DNA from: CAYZWU01 sp964482235
GTDB taxonomy: Bacteria; Planctomycetota; B15-G4; CAYZWU01
Direction: 5' to 3'
Assembly (NCBI GenBank): GCA_964482235.1
Contig: CAYZWU010000069.1
Location: 1 to 25,252, forward strand
DNA: 25,252 nt
Made by a program: the position numbers and the translations under genes
Part shown: piece by piece, positions 14,867 to 23,180 of the stretch
How the letters are laid out: each line of letters begins with the position of its first letter
Numbering within the stretch: position 1 is the stretch's first letter
Notes under the pieces: model-generated
Databases searched by the model: none
What the model was told of the DNA's origin: nothing
Seen by the model: only the letters and a program-made list of their open reading frames with translations

Positions 14867-16993
14867 TTACTCGTCCACCAGGCTCCCGTCCAGCCGCAGC
14901 TCGTGGTAGTCGATCTGCTCGACCCGGAAGCTCCCCGCCCCGGAAGCGCCGCCCAGGCTTCCCGGATCGACCTCGACCGAGAACGGCAGCTCGGCGAAAC
15001 GGACGAACGTCCTGTCGAACCGGCGATCCACCACGACGGGATGGGCCGCGTCGCCGAGACTCTCGAGATATTTCAAGGTCCAATAGCGCTCCAACCGTTT
15101 CTGGTGATCCATGGCCAGCTCGTTTCTGTACTCCATCTTCTTGGCCCGGATCAGGAGCTCCGACTCCTCGCCGAATGCCGGCAGCCTCCCGCCGAGGAGG
15201 GAGCCCATCTGCCTCTGGTTGATCAGGTCGGCGTACCGCCGGAGCGGCGATGTGATCCAGCAGTAGAAGGCGCTCCCCAGCCCGGCGTGCTCCCGCGGAT
15301 TGACGGTGAGATCGGGCCGCATCCGCTTGGCGCCCCCCGAGGCCCCGCCCTGGACGAGGCGCTGGGTCCGGTAGATGGCCGGCAACCCGGCCTCGGACAG
15401 CCGCGCGGCGCTCCGGCTGTTGGTGAGGATCATCAGCTCGGAGACGATCCCCTCGGCCAGGCTGTTCCGCTCCCGCTTCGTGATATCCACCGTCCCGTCA
15501 TCCGCCACCTTGATCCGGTATTCGGTCCGGTTGAAGAGCCGCGCCCCCCCGTGGCAGCGGTTCACGAAGAGACGCCGGGCCAGGGGAACGAGAAGGTCCA
15601 CAGCGGCCGCGGCCTCGGGCTCCATCGCCTCGCTGCGCGACCATGGGAACTCGGCAGGATCGCGGTCGAGCCACGCCCGCACCCGGTCCGGCTCGCTGTC
15701 GAGCAGCTCCAGCTCGGGAAAGAAGCCGCCCTCGAGCTCCGACTCGATCCCGCTGTACGTGAAGTTTTTCGCCACCTCGAGCGCTTCGAGGCGCACCTCG
15801 ATGTCGAGAAGATCGAGGCTGTCGGCTGCAAAGGTGAAGTAGGTGGAGACAGCCGGAACCCTGCGCCCCGCCTTCAGGCTGAAGAGCTCGATGAGCCGCA
15901 GCGGAAGCATGGTCCACTTGAGCTCAGGCTGGTAGACCGTGGTGCAGAGGCGGCAGGCCGTCCTGTGCACGGCGCTTTTCTCGTCGATGAGAAGCCCCGG
16001 CGCCGCGATGTGAACAGCGGCGCGGATCGCCTTTCCGCCCTCCACCGACTCGGCGGAGATGGCGTCGTCGATCTCCTGGACGCCCTCGTCATCAACGCTG
16101 AAGACGGTCCCGTTGCGCGGCGGCGGGAGCTCGTCGAGCCAAGCCGTGGTCTCGGCCTCGATCCTGTCCAGCTCGCCGACCGGGGCTTCGGGATAGATGT
16201 TCCGCCCGGGCGCAGGCAGCGGCTCGGCGGGAAGCGGCGTGTCGAGCAAGATCCTGTGGAACCGGTCCATCAGCAGGATGTACGGTTCCGGGAGACGGCC
16301 GGCTCCGGCCAGAAAGGTGCGGATCAGCTGTCGCGGTTCGACGTTCGATTCCCGGGCCGCGGCCTCGACCGCCTCGAAGAGGGCCGCCTCTTCCTTCAGC
16401 GCCTCTTCCCCCCGAAGCCGGCGCAGGAGGCTGTCGCAGAGGCCTTCGGGAATCTCGATCCCCGTGCCGCCCGAACCGCTGCTGCCGGCCGTCCCGGCGC
16501 GAAAAAGGGCTTCCAGCTCGGCCCGCTTCGCCTCCTCGCGCTGACGAGCCTCCTTCTCGCCGCGCCAGCGCTCGATCTCCTTGGGCCCGGCGGCGCGGAC
16601 CCGCCCCGATGCATCGACTCGAAACCACGGAGCCCCGTCGAGGCAGGCGGCCAGGAGAATCGAGCGCTCCCTGGCCGACGGCTTCTCGGCGCTGAACCAG
16701 CACCCGGCCAGGTTCTCCAGGGAGAATTCCCCCCGGCCCTTTCCCCCGGAGATACCGCCGGAGGCGGCTTCGTCGTGGAGAAGCTCGAGGTCCACCTCCC
16801 CGGCCGCCCGGTCGATCGCCTCGAAGTAGGCATCCGGCTCCTCCGAGGTCTCGTGGCGGATGAAGAAGCGCTTGGCCGCCACCGAGAGGCTGCGCCCCAG
16901 GAGCGAAACCACGGCCAGCTTCGACTTGTCCTCCTTCTTCAGCGTGCCGCGCTGCAGCGTCCCGCCGTCTATCCATTCGATCAGAACTGTCAT
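14867..16993 (-). CDS. RNB-domain (RNase II/R family) exoribonuclease
   Basis: A 708-residue protein with the RNB catalytic domain of RNase II and RNase R, which degrade RNA from the 3' end. The RNB part starts near residue 300 with FSVDDEGVQEIDDAI, the metal-binding aspartate cluster; the residue matching Asp207 of E. coli RNase II is Glu, as I recall from other divergent members. YCWITSPLRRYADLINQRQ gives the TSP-RRY signature with the catalytic arginine. The first 290 residues have no obvious cold-shock RNA-binding domain and include a charged coil-like stretch (EKEARQREEAKRAELEAL). The end is a short beta-rich tail. The ATG at 16993 has only a weak GAAG before it. It is divergent from the surface-protein gene at 17180. 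Confidence 0.87.
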   Translation of the reverse strand: MTVLIEWIDGGTLQRGTLKKEDKSKLAVVSLLGRSLSVAAKRFFIRHETSEEPDAYFEAIDRAAGEVDLELLHDEAASGGISGGKGRGEFSLENLAGCWFSAEKPSARERSILLAACLDGAPWFRVDASGRVRAAGPKEIERWRGEKEARQREEAKRAELEALFRAGTAGSSGSGGTGIEIPEGLCDSLLRRLRGEEALKEEAALFEAVEAAARESNVEPRQLIRTFLAGAGRLPEPYILLMDRFHRILLDTPLPAEPLPAPGRNIYPEAPVGELDRIEAETTAWLDELPPPRNGTVFSVDDEGVQEIDDAISAESVEGGKAIRAAVHIAAPGLLIDEKSAVHRTACRLCTTVYQPELKWTMLPLRLIELFSLKAGRRVPAVSTYFTFAADSLDLLDIEVRLEALEVAKNFTYSGIESELEGGFFPELELLDSEPDRVRAWLDRDPAEFPWSRSEAMEPEAAAAVDLLVPLARRLFVNRCHGGARLFNRTEYRIKVADDGTVDITKRERNSLAEGIVSELMILTNSRSAARLSEAGLPAIYRTQRLVQGGASGGAKRMRPDLTVNPREHAGLGSAFYCWITSPLRRYADLINQRQMGSLLGGRLPAFGEESELLIRAKKMEYRNELAMDHQKRLERYWTLKYLESLGDAAHPVVVDRRFDRTFVRFAELPFSVEVDPGSLGGASGAGSFRVEQIDYHELRLDGSLVDE

Positions 16994-17179
16994 GTCTTCA
17001 AGTTAGTCGCTGCCCCGCCTGATTGCAACGATGCACCTCGCCCGAAGGCCTCCTCTTGAAATCCATCTCCTTTTATGGCTGAATTCCCTGACCGGGCATC
17101 ACCGCTCGAGGCTGCCCCTTCGCCTCGGCAGACGCGCCTGTACCTTTTCGGTCCATTCCCAAAAAAATGAGGTGAAGCC

Positions 17180-19264
17180 ATGACTTCTGATATCCACGAC
17201 AAGGGAATTGACAACCAGGGGCAGAGCGATCCCCTGTCAAACAGAGGCGTGGAGGACCAGCAGGGAAATCGATTCGAAGCCGTTGTGGCCACGGTGGTCT
17301 TTCTTGTCGCCGTGGGCGCCCTGGTCTTCTTCCTCACCACGATCTTCCGGAGCATCCACGATGGTGGCAGCGAAGAGATCGTTGTCGTCGAGGACGACGA
17401 GTCGAGCATCAGCAGCGATGAAGGGATGCCGCTCCGGGCCGGTCCCTCCCTTGGCACACCCATTCGCGGCATCGTCACGCGGACCAACGGAGCTCCTGCT
17501 TCCCGCGCCAGGGTGGAGCTCTTCTCCGTCAGCAGCCCGGACATGGAGATCGAAGCCGAGGCCGTGACGGGAAAGGACGGATCCTTCGAGATCGGGACGC
17601 CCTTTCCAGGGATCTTTCGCATCCAGGCGAGCCTCGGCCGCGCCGTGGACTGGCTCGAACCCGTCTCGCCGGGTGAGAACATCGGGTTGACCCTCAACCC
17701 GCCGGCGACCGTGACGGTGAAGGTGGAGAACCTCGCTGATGACAAGGAAGCCACGGCCAGGCTCGTACGCCTTTATCCGTCGCCCCTATCGGACAGCGAG
17801 GAGACGGCCTGCCGCCGCGAGAACAACACCTTCATCTTCGATGGAACGATGGCCGGCGCCTACAGGCTGGTGATCCGCACGGCTGATTCCTTCGTCGAAT
17901 GCCCGGTCGACTGCCTCGGCGAGGGGCCGAAGTCCCTTTCCGTGGAGGTCCCCGCCCCGCAAAAGCTCGAGGGCGTGGTGCGCGACGGCTTCGGCCGCCC
18001 CGTGCCGGATGCCCTGGTTTCCGCCTTCTCCTCGAACACAGGCTTTTTCGTGGGTGAGGTGGCCACAAACGAGCAGGGGCTCTTCCTGTTCCAGGCGCCC
18101 AAGGGCCGCTACTGTCTCGATGTGACGGCCCCGGACTTCGTGCCGGCATCCGTTCCCATGGCCAGCCCCGGCGCCTTCCAGGATGTGACCCTGGCGCGCG
18201 GCGTCCTCTGGCACGGATCGGTTGTCGATCCCAACGGCACCGCGGTCAAGGGAGCACGAATCCGCGTGGTCTACTCCATCGCGCACCTCCCGGGCGAGCG
18301 CATCCGCGATCTCGTGGTGGCCGAAGACGGGTCCTTTGCCTGGCGCTCGGCCGGCGGCCAGGGGGAGCGGTTCCACGTCTCGGCGCCGGGCTACGGGGCG
18401 CGCTGCTTCGAGGGTGTTCTTCCACCCTTCGCCCCCTCCGAGCCGGAGGAGAAGAAGCTGAAGCCCTTCGAGCTGATCCCGGCCAACACCTCCCTCGGCG
18501 GCGTGGTGCAGAACCGCCATGGCGGTCCGGTGGCCGGGTTGCGCCTCTGCCTCGTGTCGGCCGGCCTGCCGCGCGAGAGCCCCTTCTACAGGGAGTGGTT
18601 CACCGGGACCGACGGCGTGGGCCTCTTCCAGTTTCCCGAGGTGGCCTCGGGCGAATATCGCATCCTGATCGACGGCGGCGGCTTTGCTCGCTCCTCGAGG
18701 CCGGTCTTCCTGTCCGGGGACACGATCGTCAACATCCTGGCCGAGGTGGGCACGAGAATCTCGGGTACGGTCCGCTGCATCGACAAGATCCCTCTTCCCG
18801 GCGTGGAGGTCATTCTCACCGGCGGGAGCCGGGAGTACACCGTTCTCACGGACAGCGACGGACGGTTCGCCTTCCTCGACGTTCCGCCAGATTCGGTGAT
18901 GCTGCGCGTGCGGGGCGGGGGACGGGCGACGCTCGACAGCTGGGACGACGGGACGCTCGTTCTCCCCGAGGGCGGTGTTCTCGCCTCGCGCGTCACGGAC
19001 GGGAACGGCCGCCCGGTGCGCCTCTTCCAGGCGGCGCCGGTCTATGCCGGGGAGAAAGTGGGAAGCGCCAGGCCGATCTGGGTCCAGGCCGACGGCGGTG
19101 GGCGCTTCCGCCTCTCGCTGCCCGCCCGTCCGGAGAGGATCCTGTTCCGCCGCAACGGCTTCCGCGACCTCCTGATCCCGGGCGAGGACCTGGTGCGCCA
19201 CGGCGAAGCGTACCACCTCCCGGACAACAAGGCGGTCATCCTCGAGTGGACCGGGGGAAGTTAA
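17180..19264 (+). CDS. Membrane-anchored protein with six carboxypeptidase-regulatory-like modules
   Basis: A 694-residue protein. A hydrophilic N-terminus of about 33 residues is followed by one membrane segment (about 34-56) and an acidic linker (VVVEDDESS). The rest, probably outside the membrane, is a chain of beta-sandwich modules of the CarboxypepD_reg-like type. They begin near GIVTRTNGAPASRARVELF, GVVRDGFGRPVPDALVSAF, GSVVDPNGTAVKGARIRVV, GVVQNRHGGPVAGLRLCLV, GTVRCIDKIPLPGVEVIL and SRVTDGNGRPVRLFQAAPV, most ending in a DGxF/GxY strand pair. No peptidase domain is attached. Likely a structural or binding protein of the cell envelope. GAGGTG lies five bases before the ATG. It converges with the inositol phosphatase gene. 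Function unknown. Confidence 0.82.
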   Translation: MTSDIHDKGIDNQGQSDPLSNRGVEDQQGNRFEAVVATVVFLVAVGALVFFLTTIFRSIHDGGSEEIVVVEDDESSISSDEGMPLRAGPSLGTPIRGIVTRTNGAPASRARVELFSVSSPDMEIEAEAVTGKDGSFEIGTPFPGIFRIQASLGRAVDWLEPVSPGENIGLTLNPPATVTVKVENLADDKEATARLVRLYPSPLSDSEETACRRENNTFIFDGTMAGAYRLVIRTADSFVECPVDCLGEGPKSLSVEVPAPQKLEGVVRDGFGRPVPDALVSAFSSNTGFFVGEVATNEQGLFLFQAPKGRYCLDVTAPDFVPASVPMASPGAFQDVTLARGVLWHGSVVDPNGTAVKGARIRVVYSIAHLPGERIRDLVVAEDGSFAWRSAGGQGERFHVSAPGYGARCFEGVLPPFAPSEPEEKKLKPFELIPANTSLGGVVQNRHGGPVAGLRLCLVSAGLPRESPFYREWFTGTDGVGLFQFPEVASGEYRILIDGGGFARSSRPVFLSGDTIVNILAEVGTRISGTVRCIDKIPLPGVEVILTGGSREYTVLTDSDGRFAFLDVPPDSVMLRVRGGGRATLDSWDDGTLVLPEGGVLASRVTDGNGRPVRLFQAAPVYAGEKVGSARPIWVQADGGGRFRLSLPARPERILFRRNGFRDLLIPGEDLVRHGEAYHLPDNKAVILEWTGGS

Positions 19265-19384
19265 GCGGGGATACCGAGCCCGCGCAATCTCCGCCATATC
19301 CAGTTTTCATCGCGTGGGGCGGCGATTCAGGGCCATATCCCATAGGCACCGATACGGGCTTCTGGAGAATATAGAGGGTGAGTG

Positions 19385-20167
19385 TCAGAGCACCTCGAGG
19401 CGCGACAGGATCTCGTCGTGAATCAGGCCGTTCGAGGCCGCGATCCGCCGCATCGTCATGAAGTCGTCTCCCCCGAGATAGTCGGTGACCCGCCCGCCCG
19501 CCTCGCGGACGATCAGGGCTCCGGCCGCCACGTCGTGAGGCGAGAGATGGGGTTCCCAGAAACCGTCGAGCCGGCCGCAGGCCACGTAGCAGAGATCCAC
19601 CGAGGCCACGCCCATCCGCCTCATGCCGCGCACGTCGAGGATGAACCGGCAGAAGGCGTCCACGTTGTTGTCCTTCACGGTGCGACGGTTGTAGTAGAAG
19701 CCCGTGGCGAGGATGCACTGCTCCAGGCTGCCGCGCCCGGAGACGCCGATCGGCCTGTCGTTGAAGAAGGCGCCCTTGCCGCGCTCGGCAAAGAAGAGCT
19801 CGTTCACGTAGGGGGCGAAGACAGCGCCCGCCTCGAGCCGCCCTTCCTTCATGTATCCGATCGACACGGAGAAGAGAGGGAGGGAGTGGGCGAAGTTGGT
19901 GGTGCCGTCCAGGGGATCGATGATCCAGTGGTGGTCTCCGGGTTCGTCGGCCACCTCTTCCTCGGACAGGATCGTGTGGCCGGGAAAGGTCTTCCGGATT
20001 CGCGACACGATGTGGCGCTCCGAGGCGAGGTCCGCGGCCGTGATCAGATCGATCTCCCCCTTGAAGGCGATGTCGTCGTCGCCCAGGCGGGAGTGGTATG
20101 ACATGAGAATCTCGCCGGCCTCGAGAGCCAGCTTCTTCACGAATGCTGCCGGTGATTCCTGGGGCAT
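19385..20167 (-). CDS. Inositol monophosphatase family phosphatase
   Basis: A 260-residue enzyme of the lithium-sensitive, magnesium-dependent phosphatase family (SuhB, HisN, CysQ relatives), cytosolic. Metal-site motifs are ILSEEE (66-71) and WIIDPLDGTTNFAH (81-94, with Asp84 and Asp87). The third motif, usually WDxAAG, reads PHDVAAGALIVREAGG. The end, RRIAASNGLIHDEIL, is also typical. Which sugar or nucleotide phosphate it uses cannot be told; inositol-1-phosphate or histidinol phosphate are both possible. I start it at ATG 20167, where the family similarity begins. In-frame ATGs at 20221 and 20263 would add a lysine- and arginine-rich extension unlike the family. Confidence 0.88.
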   Translation of the reverse strand: MPQESPAAFVKKLALEAGEILMSYHSRLGDDDIAFKGEIDLITAADLASERHIVSRIRKTFPGHTILSEEEVADEPGDHHWIIDPLDGTTNFAHSLPLFSVSIGYMKEGRLEAGAVFAPYVNELFFAERGKGAFFNDRPIGVSGRGSLEQCILATGFYYNRRTVKDNNVDAFCRFILDVRGMRRMGVASVDLCYVACGRLDGFWEPHLSPHDVAAGALIVREAGGRVTDYLGGDDFMTMRRIAASNGLIHDEILSRLEVL

Positions 20168-20389
20168 CTTCCTGCCTTTTCTTCGATGAACCTCGGTGCC
20201 GCTCCCGGGAGGGGCTTTCATTCCCGATGACTTTTTCGACGGTCTCGAGTTCTTCCCGCTCATGGTAAACTTTTGTCCTCGAGAATCGATGGAACTTTCC
20301 AGCAGAGCCCCGGCCACCGGTAAGGGATTACGGGCGATTCGTCGAGAGGAGCCGTGATCTCAGGCAATACTGTTTATTGGAACGGCGGG

Positions 20390-20509
20390 CTAATAAATCG
20401 AGAATTCGAGAATATCGACGTACGTTCCCTCGTACTGGTTGTTCTTTTCGTCGATTGCGAATTCGCAGACGTAGTCGCCAACTGGCGGCTTTCCGAGGTA
20501 GACGGTGTA
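20390..20509 (-). pseudogene. In-frame continuation past a TGA of the small secreted gene
   Basis: Directly after the TGA at 20510-20512 the same frame stays open for 39 codons and ends at TAG 20390-20392. It reads YTVYLGKPPVGDYVCEFAID and on to GTYVDILEFSIY. That pattern of short beta strands looks like the natural C-terminal half of a beta-sandwich begun upstream, so the gene probably once ran from 20890 to 20390. A nonsense mutation, read-through or a sequencing error would all give this picture. Confidence 0.65.
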
Positions 20510-20890
20510 TCAGCAGACGACTCTCAGGGCGCCCCCTGAAAAACGGATCGGCGTGGTTGAATTGATCCACTGACCCGTCGAGTACCTGTTCCACCAGGCC
20601 GGGCCGGAATTTCTCCTGATGAATATCCACCAGTCGTGGGGTACACCGTTCTGGCTGCCCGGATCGAGCGCGATGTGAATATCGACGAATGTCCCCTGCG
20701 GGTAGCTGACCGGACCGTCGTGTTCGTTGACCTTGATGTCCGGGATGACGTCGCCCTTTCCGGCCCCGGCCACGGCGGCATCATCCCAGCCGTCATGAAC
20801 GATGACCGGTTCCGCGGTCACAGGGAAACTCGAATCAGTCGTACCGAAAAGAGAGAGGATCAACACGCCAATGATGAAGGTGGGTCTCAT
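20510..20890 (-). CDS. Small secreted protein, cut short by TGA
   Basis: I do not recognise a named family. It has a signal peptide (MRPTFIIGVLILSLFGTTDSS) followed by a short mature region with VIVHDGWDD, DIKVNEHDGPVSYPQGTFVDIHIALDPGSQ, DWWIFIRR and WWNRYSTGQW, a tryptophan-rich beta-strand pattern. I start it at ATG 20888-20890, which has AAAGGA nine bases upstream; the ATG at 20908 has no ribosome site. The frame ends at TGA 20510-20512 after 126 residues, but the same frame continues for 39 more sensible codons. It lies downstream of the beta-helix gene on the same strand, with 170 bases between. It probably acts outside the cell or in the periplasm. Confidence 0.6.
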   Translation of the reverse strand: MRPTFIIGVLILSLFGTTDSSFPVTAEPVIVHDGWDDAAVAGAGKGDVIPDIKVNEHDGPVSYPQGTFVDIHIALDPGSQNGVPHDWWIFIRRNSGPAWWNRYSTGQWINSTTPIRFSGGALRVVC

Positions 20891-20919
20891 GTCGAAATAT
20901 CCTTTCATGGGAGCGATGG

Positions 20920-20943
20920 AATCCTAACCAATCTGATAGGATT
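20920..20943. promoter_or_regulatory. Inverted repeat upstream of the small secreted gene
   Basis: AATCCTA (20920-20926) and TAGGATT (20937-20943) form perfect 7-bp arms with a 10-base loop, about 30 bases upstream of the chosen start on the minus strand. It may be an operator or a leader hairpin. No T-run follows on either strand. Confidence 0.35.
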
Positions 20944-21060
20944 ACACAACGGCTGCTAATGGCGGGTTTCCATCTTTGCGAGGCGACGGGATTCCCATGG
21001 AGAAGGAGCCCGACCCGGCTCTCGATGCCGCCGTTGCCAGGTCCTCCCCCGCGGTTACAC

Positions 21061-23055
21061 TCAGGGCAGGATCTCGACCGCGACGGGATTCGAGGCGAAG
21101 TCCCAGGCGCCCTCCAGGGTGTAGGCGAAGTAGAGTGTCGTGCCCGCCGCCCAGGGTTTTGGGCCGAGAGTGTCCAGCAGCGCCGAGGCAGTGCTGCTTC
21201 CCCAGCTCAGATTTCCCCGGAAGTTCTGAAACAGGATCGTATTCACCCACCCGTAGGCCTGCCACGTGAACGAATCGACGTTGAGCGGCAAGGTCGGTCC
21301 GCCGGGGAGCGGAGTCCCCGGGGCCGTACCTGAGACGGAAGCAAGCATGAGGTACGCGCGCCCGCCGTTGGGAGCTCCGCCGAAGAGGGAGAAGTGGATC
21401 ACGCCCCCGCTGACGGCCGAGAAGGAGAAGGCGTCCGCGCCCAGTGCGTGATCGCCGACGAACTCGTCGGCGCCGATGTCGCAGGTGCCCATGTAGGGCC
21501 GCGGGTCACCGTCGATGTCCTCTGCCGGCGCCGCCTCGTTCGATCCCATGTTGATGCAGGGGGAGCTCCAGGTGAGGTGGAAATCGCCGTTGTCGGGGTC
21601 GACGAGCAGCGGATCGGCGTCGATGTCTCTCCAGCCCGGCCAGCCGCCTGCCACGTTGCAGTAGGCCACCGTGGGTGCGGCGGCGACATTCCGGTAAATC
21701 TCGTCAGGTGTGTTGTTCCACAGGATGCAGTTGGCAAGGACAGGCGCGGAGAAAGATTCGATTTCCACGCCGCCGGCCCGGTTCCCGGCCGTGTTTCCCC
21801 AGAGGGTGCAGGCGAGGAGCTCGTTGTCCCCGCCTGTGTAGACGCCTCCAGCACTCGTGCCCGCCGTGTTGAATGCCACCGTGCATTGGGTGACGATGAC
21901 ATTGTTCTTTCCCAAGGTGTTGAGATAGAGGCCGCCTCCGGTTCCCGCGCTGTTGTTTCTGATGGAGCAGTTTTTTATGTCCCCGGCGCCGTTGCTGTTG
22001 ACGTTGGCTTTGATCCCGCCGCCCGACCGGGCCGCGTTGCCCGTGATCTCGTTGGACTCCAAAAGAAAACCTCCGCCGTCGAGATAGATGCCCCCTCCGC
22101 CGTTGGCGCTGTTGCCGAAAACGATGTTGTTCCTGATCACCGGAGAGCCGCCCGATCCCTGGAACTCGGGACAGATACATGCGATACCGCCTCCGGAAAC
22201 GGCGTCCACGTTCCACTTGATCTCGCAGTTTTCTATCACGGGAGAGCACTTCTCGTTGACCACGAAACCGCCGGAGCAGATTCCGCCGCCCGTCGCGGCA
22301 TTGTTGTTCTGGATGAGGCATCCGCTGATCACGGATTTGCTCATCATGTTCACGGCGACGGCCCCGCCGAAGTTTTCCGCGCTGTTTCGCAGGAACGTGC
22401 AATCGTTCACCTCGGTGTCGCCGTGGAAATAGACCGAAAGCCCGCCGCCCGCGCCGCCCTGGATGTTCTCCTCCATCGCGATGTTGTCCAGGAAAACGCA
22501 TCCGACGATCCTCGGCTCGCAGAAGTAGGCGATCATTCCACCGCCGCAGATTTCCGCAGTGCAGTTTCGAATCACGCAGTTCTCGATCGTGGGGGAGCTG
22601 TCCTGGACACACTGTATGCCGCCGCCGCTGCCAAAGGGAGGCAGCGCCATGTAGCCGGGAGACGTGATGTATCCGTTCATGATCGTGAAGCCGGACAGAA
22701 CGGCGAGGGGCTCCTCGCCGCTTTGGAACACGAAGCCCCTGTGAGGATCCGAGGCGTTCCCTTCGCAGTCGACGACGGTCAGGGCGGGGCCGTTTTGCGA
22801 TTGCACCGTGATCGTCTTTCCCAGGAAATCGAGATCCCGGTTGCCGTTGCCGCGGTAGGTGCCGTCTGCCACGAGGACGGTGTCGCCGGGAATCGCGGCA
22901 TCGATCCCGTCCTGAATGTACTGGAAAGGAAACTGCTGGGAACCGAACCATGGACCTGACGTGTTGTCGTCGTCGACGTACCAGGTGGTCTGCGACTCTG
23001 CGGTCGCGGCAAGCACAAGAACGGCGATCAGAGTGAGGTAGAGGCAAGGCTTCAC
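21061..23055 (-). CDS. Secreted right-handed beta-helix protein, paralogue 1
   Basis: A 664-residue exported protein. It has a signal peptide (about 1-22), then WYVDDDN and IQDGIDAAIPGDTVLVADGTY, the usual opening of parallel beta-helix proteins. Many coils follow with repeated patterns such as NCVIRNCTA, GGGI, NNSAGTGGGLYL and CILWNNTPDEI, to about residue 525. GADEF (528-532) marks the border to a different C-terminal domain (533-664), with GGRAYLMLASVSGTAPGTPLP and LDTLGPKPW, a beta-sandwich I recall in planctomycete secreted proteins. Probably a surface adhesin-like or carbohydrate-binding protein; no lyase active site recognised. The start is GTG at 23053-23055 with GGAGG before it. The gene follows the related protein at 23181-24893. 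Confidence 0.85.
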   Translation of the reverse strand: MKPCLYLTLIAVLVLAATAESQTTWYVDDDNTSGPWFGSQQFPFQYIQDGIDAAIPGDTVLVADGTYRGNGNRDLDFLGKTITVQSQNGPALTVVDCEGNASDPHRGFVFQSGEEPLAVLSGFTIMNGYITSPGYMALPPFGSGGGIQCVQDSSPTIENCVIRNCTAEICGGGMIAYFCEPRIVGCVFLDNIAMEENIQGGAGGGLSVYFHGDTEVNDCTFLRNSAENFGGAVAVNMMSKSVISGCLIQNNNAATGGGICSGGFVVNEKCSPVIENCEIKWNVDAVSGGGIACICPEFQGSGGSPVIRNNIVFGNSANGGGGIYLDGGGFLLESNEITGNAARSGGGIKANVNSNGAGDIKNCSIRNNSAGTGGGLYLNTLGKNNVIVTQCTVAFNTAGTSAGGVYTGGDNELLACTLWGNTAGNRAGGVEIESFSAPVLANCILWNNTPDEIYRNVAAAPTVAYCNVAGGWPGWRDIDADPLLVDPDNGDFHLTWSSPCINMGSNEAAPAEDIDGDPRPYMGTCDIGADEFVGDHALGADAFSFSAVSGGVIHFSLFGGAPNGGRAYLMLASVSGTAPGTPLPGGPTLPLNVDSFTWQAYGWVNTILFQNFRGNLSWGSSTASALLDTLGPKPWAAGTTLYFAYTLEGAWDFASNPVAVEILP

Positions 23056-23111
23056 GAGGCACCTCCGGTGAAGCTGATTTTACCATATCTACTCGTGAAG
23101 CCGCCCGGCTT

Positions 23112-23147
23112 TCCAACCCTGCCTGTCCCCTTCCAGGTAGGGTTGGA
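23112..23147. terminator. Strong hairpin between the two beta-helix genes
   Basis: Arms TCCAACCCTGCCT (23112-23124) and AGGTAGGGTTGGA (23135-23147) pair over 13 bp, with one G-T position, around a 10-base loop. It sits in the 125-base gap just past the stop of the upstream beta-helix gene. No T-run follows, so it may attenuate, stabilise an mRNA end or act with Rho rather than terminate by itself. Confidence 0.5.
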
Positions 23148-23180
23148 TCTGCCGAGATCACCGGCTCGTCATGACTCTGA

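Noticed and set aside
14903..17059. A 718-codon plus-strand open frame opposite the RNase gene
   Set aside because: The minus-strand frame has RNB catalytic motifs; the opposite frame has none and is a typical GC-driven antisense frame.
17786..19297. A 503-codon minus-strand frame opposite the six-module surface protein
   Set aside because: No recognisable domain, and composition typical of an antisense shadow; the plus-strand frame has a membrane segment, repeated modules and a good ribosome site.
20470..20512. TGA at 20510 as a selenocysteine codon
   Set aside because: The hairpin after it has only a 4-bp stem, the protein has no redox motif known to use selenocysteine, and a nonsense change is simpler. 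Kept only as a low-likelihood alternative.
21394..22959. A 521-codon plus-strand frame opposite the first beta-helix gene
   Set aside because: Asp, Val and Ala-rich shadow of the Gly/Asn-rich beta-helix repeats; no signal peptide or motif.
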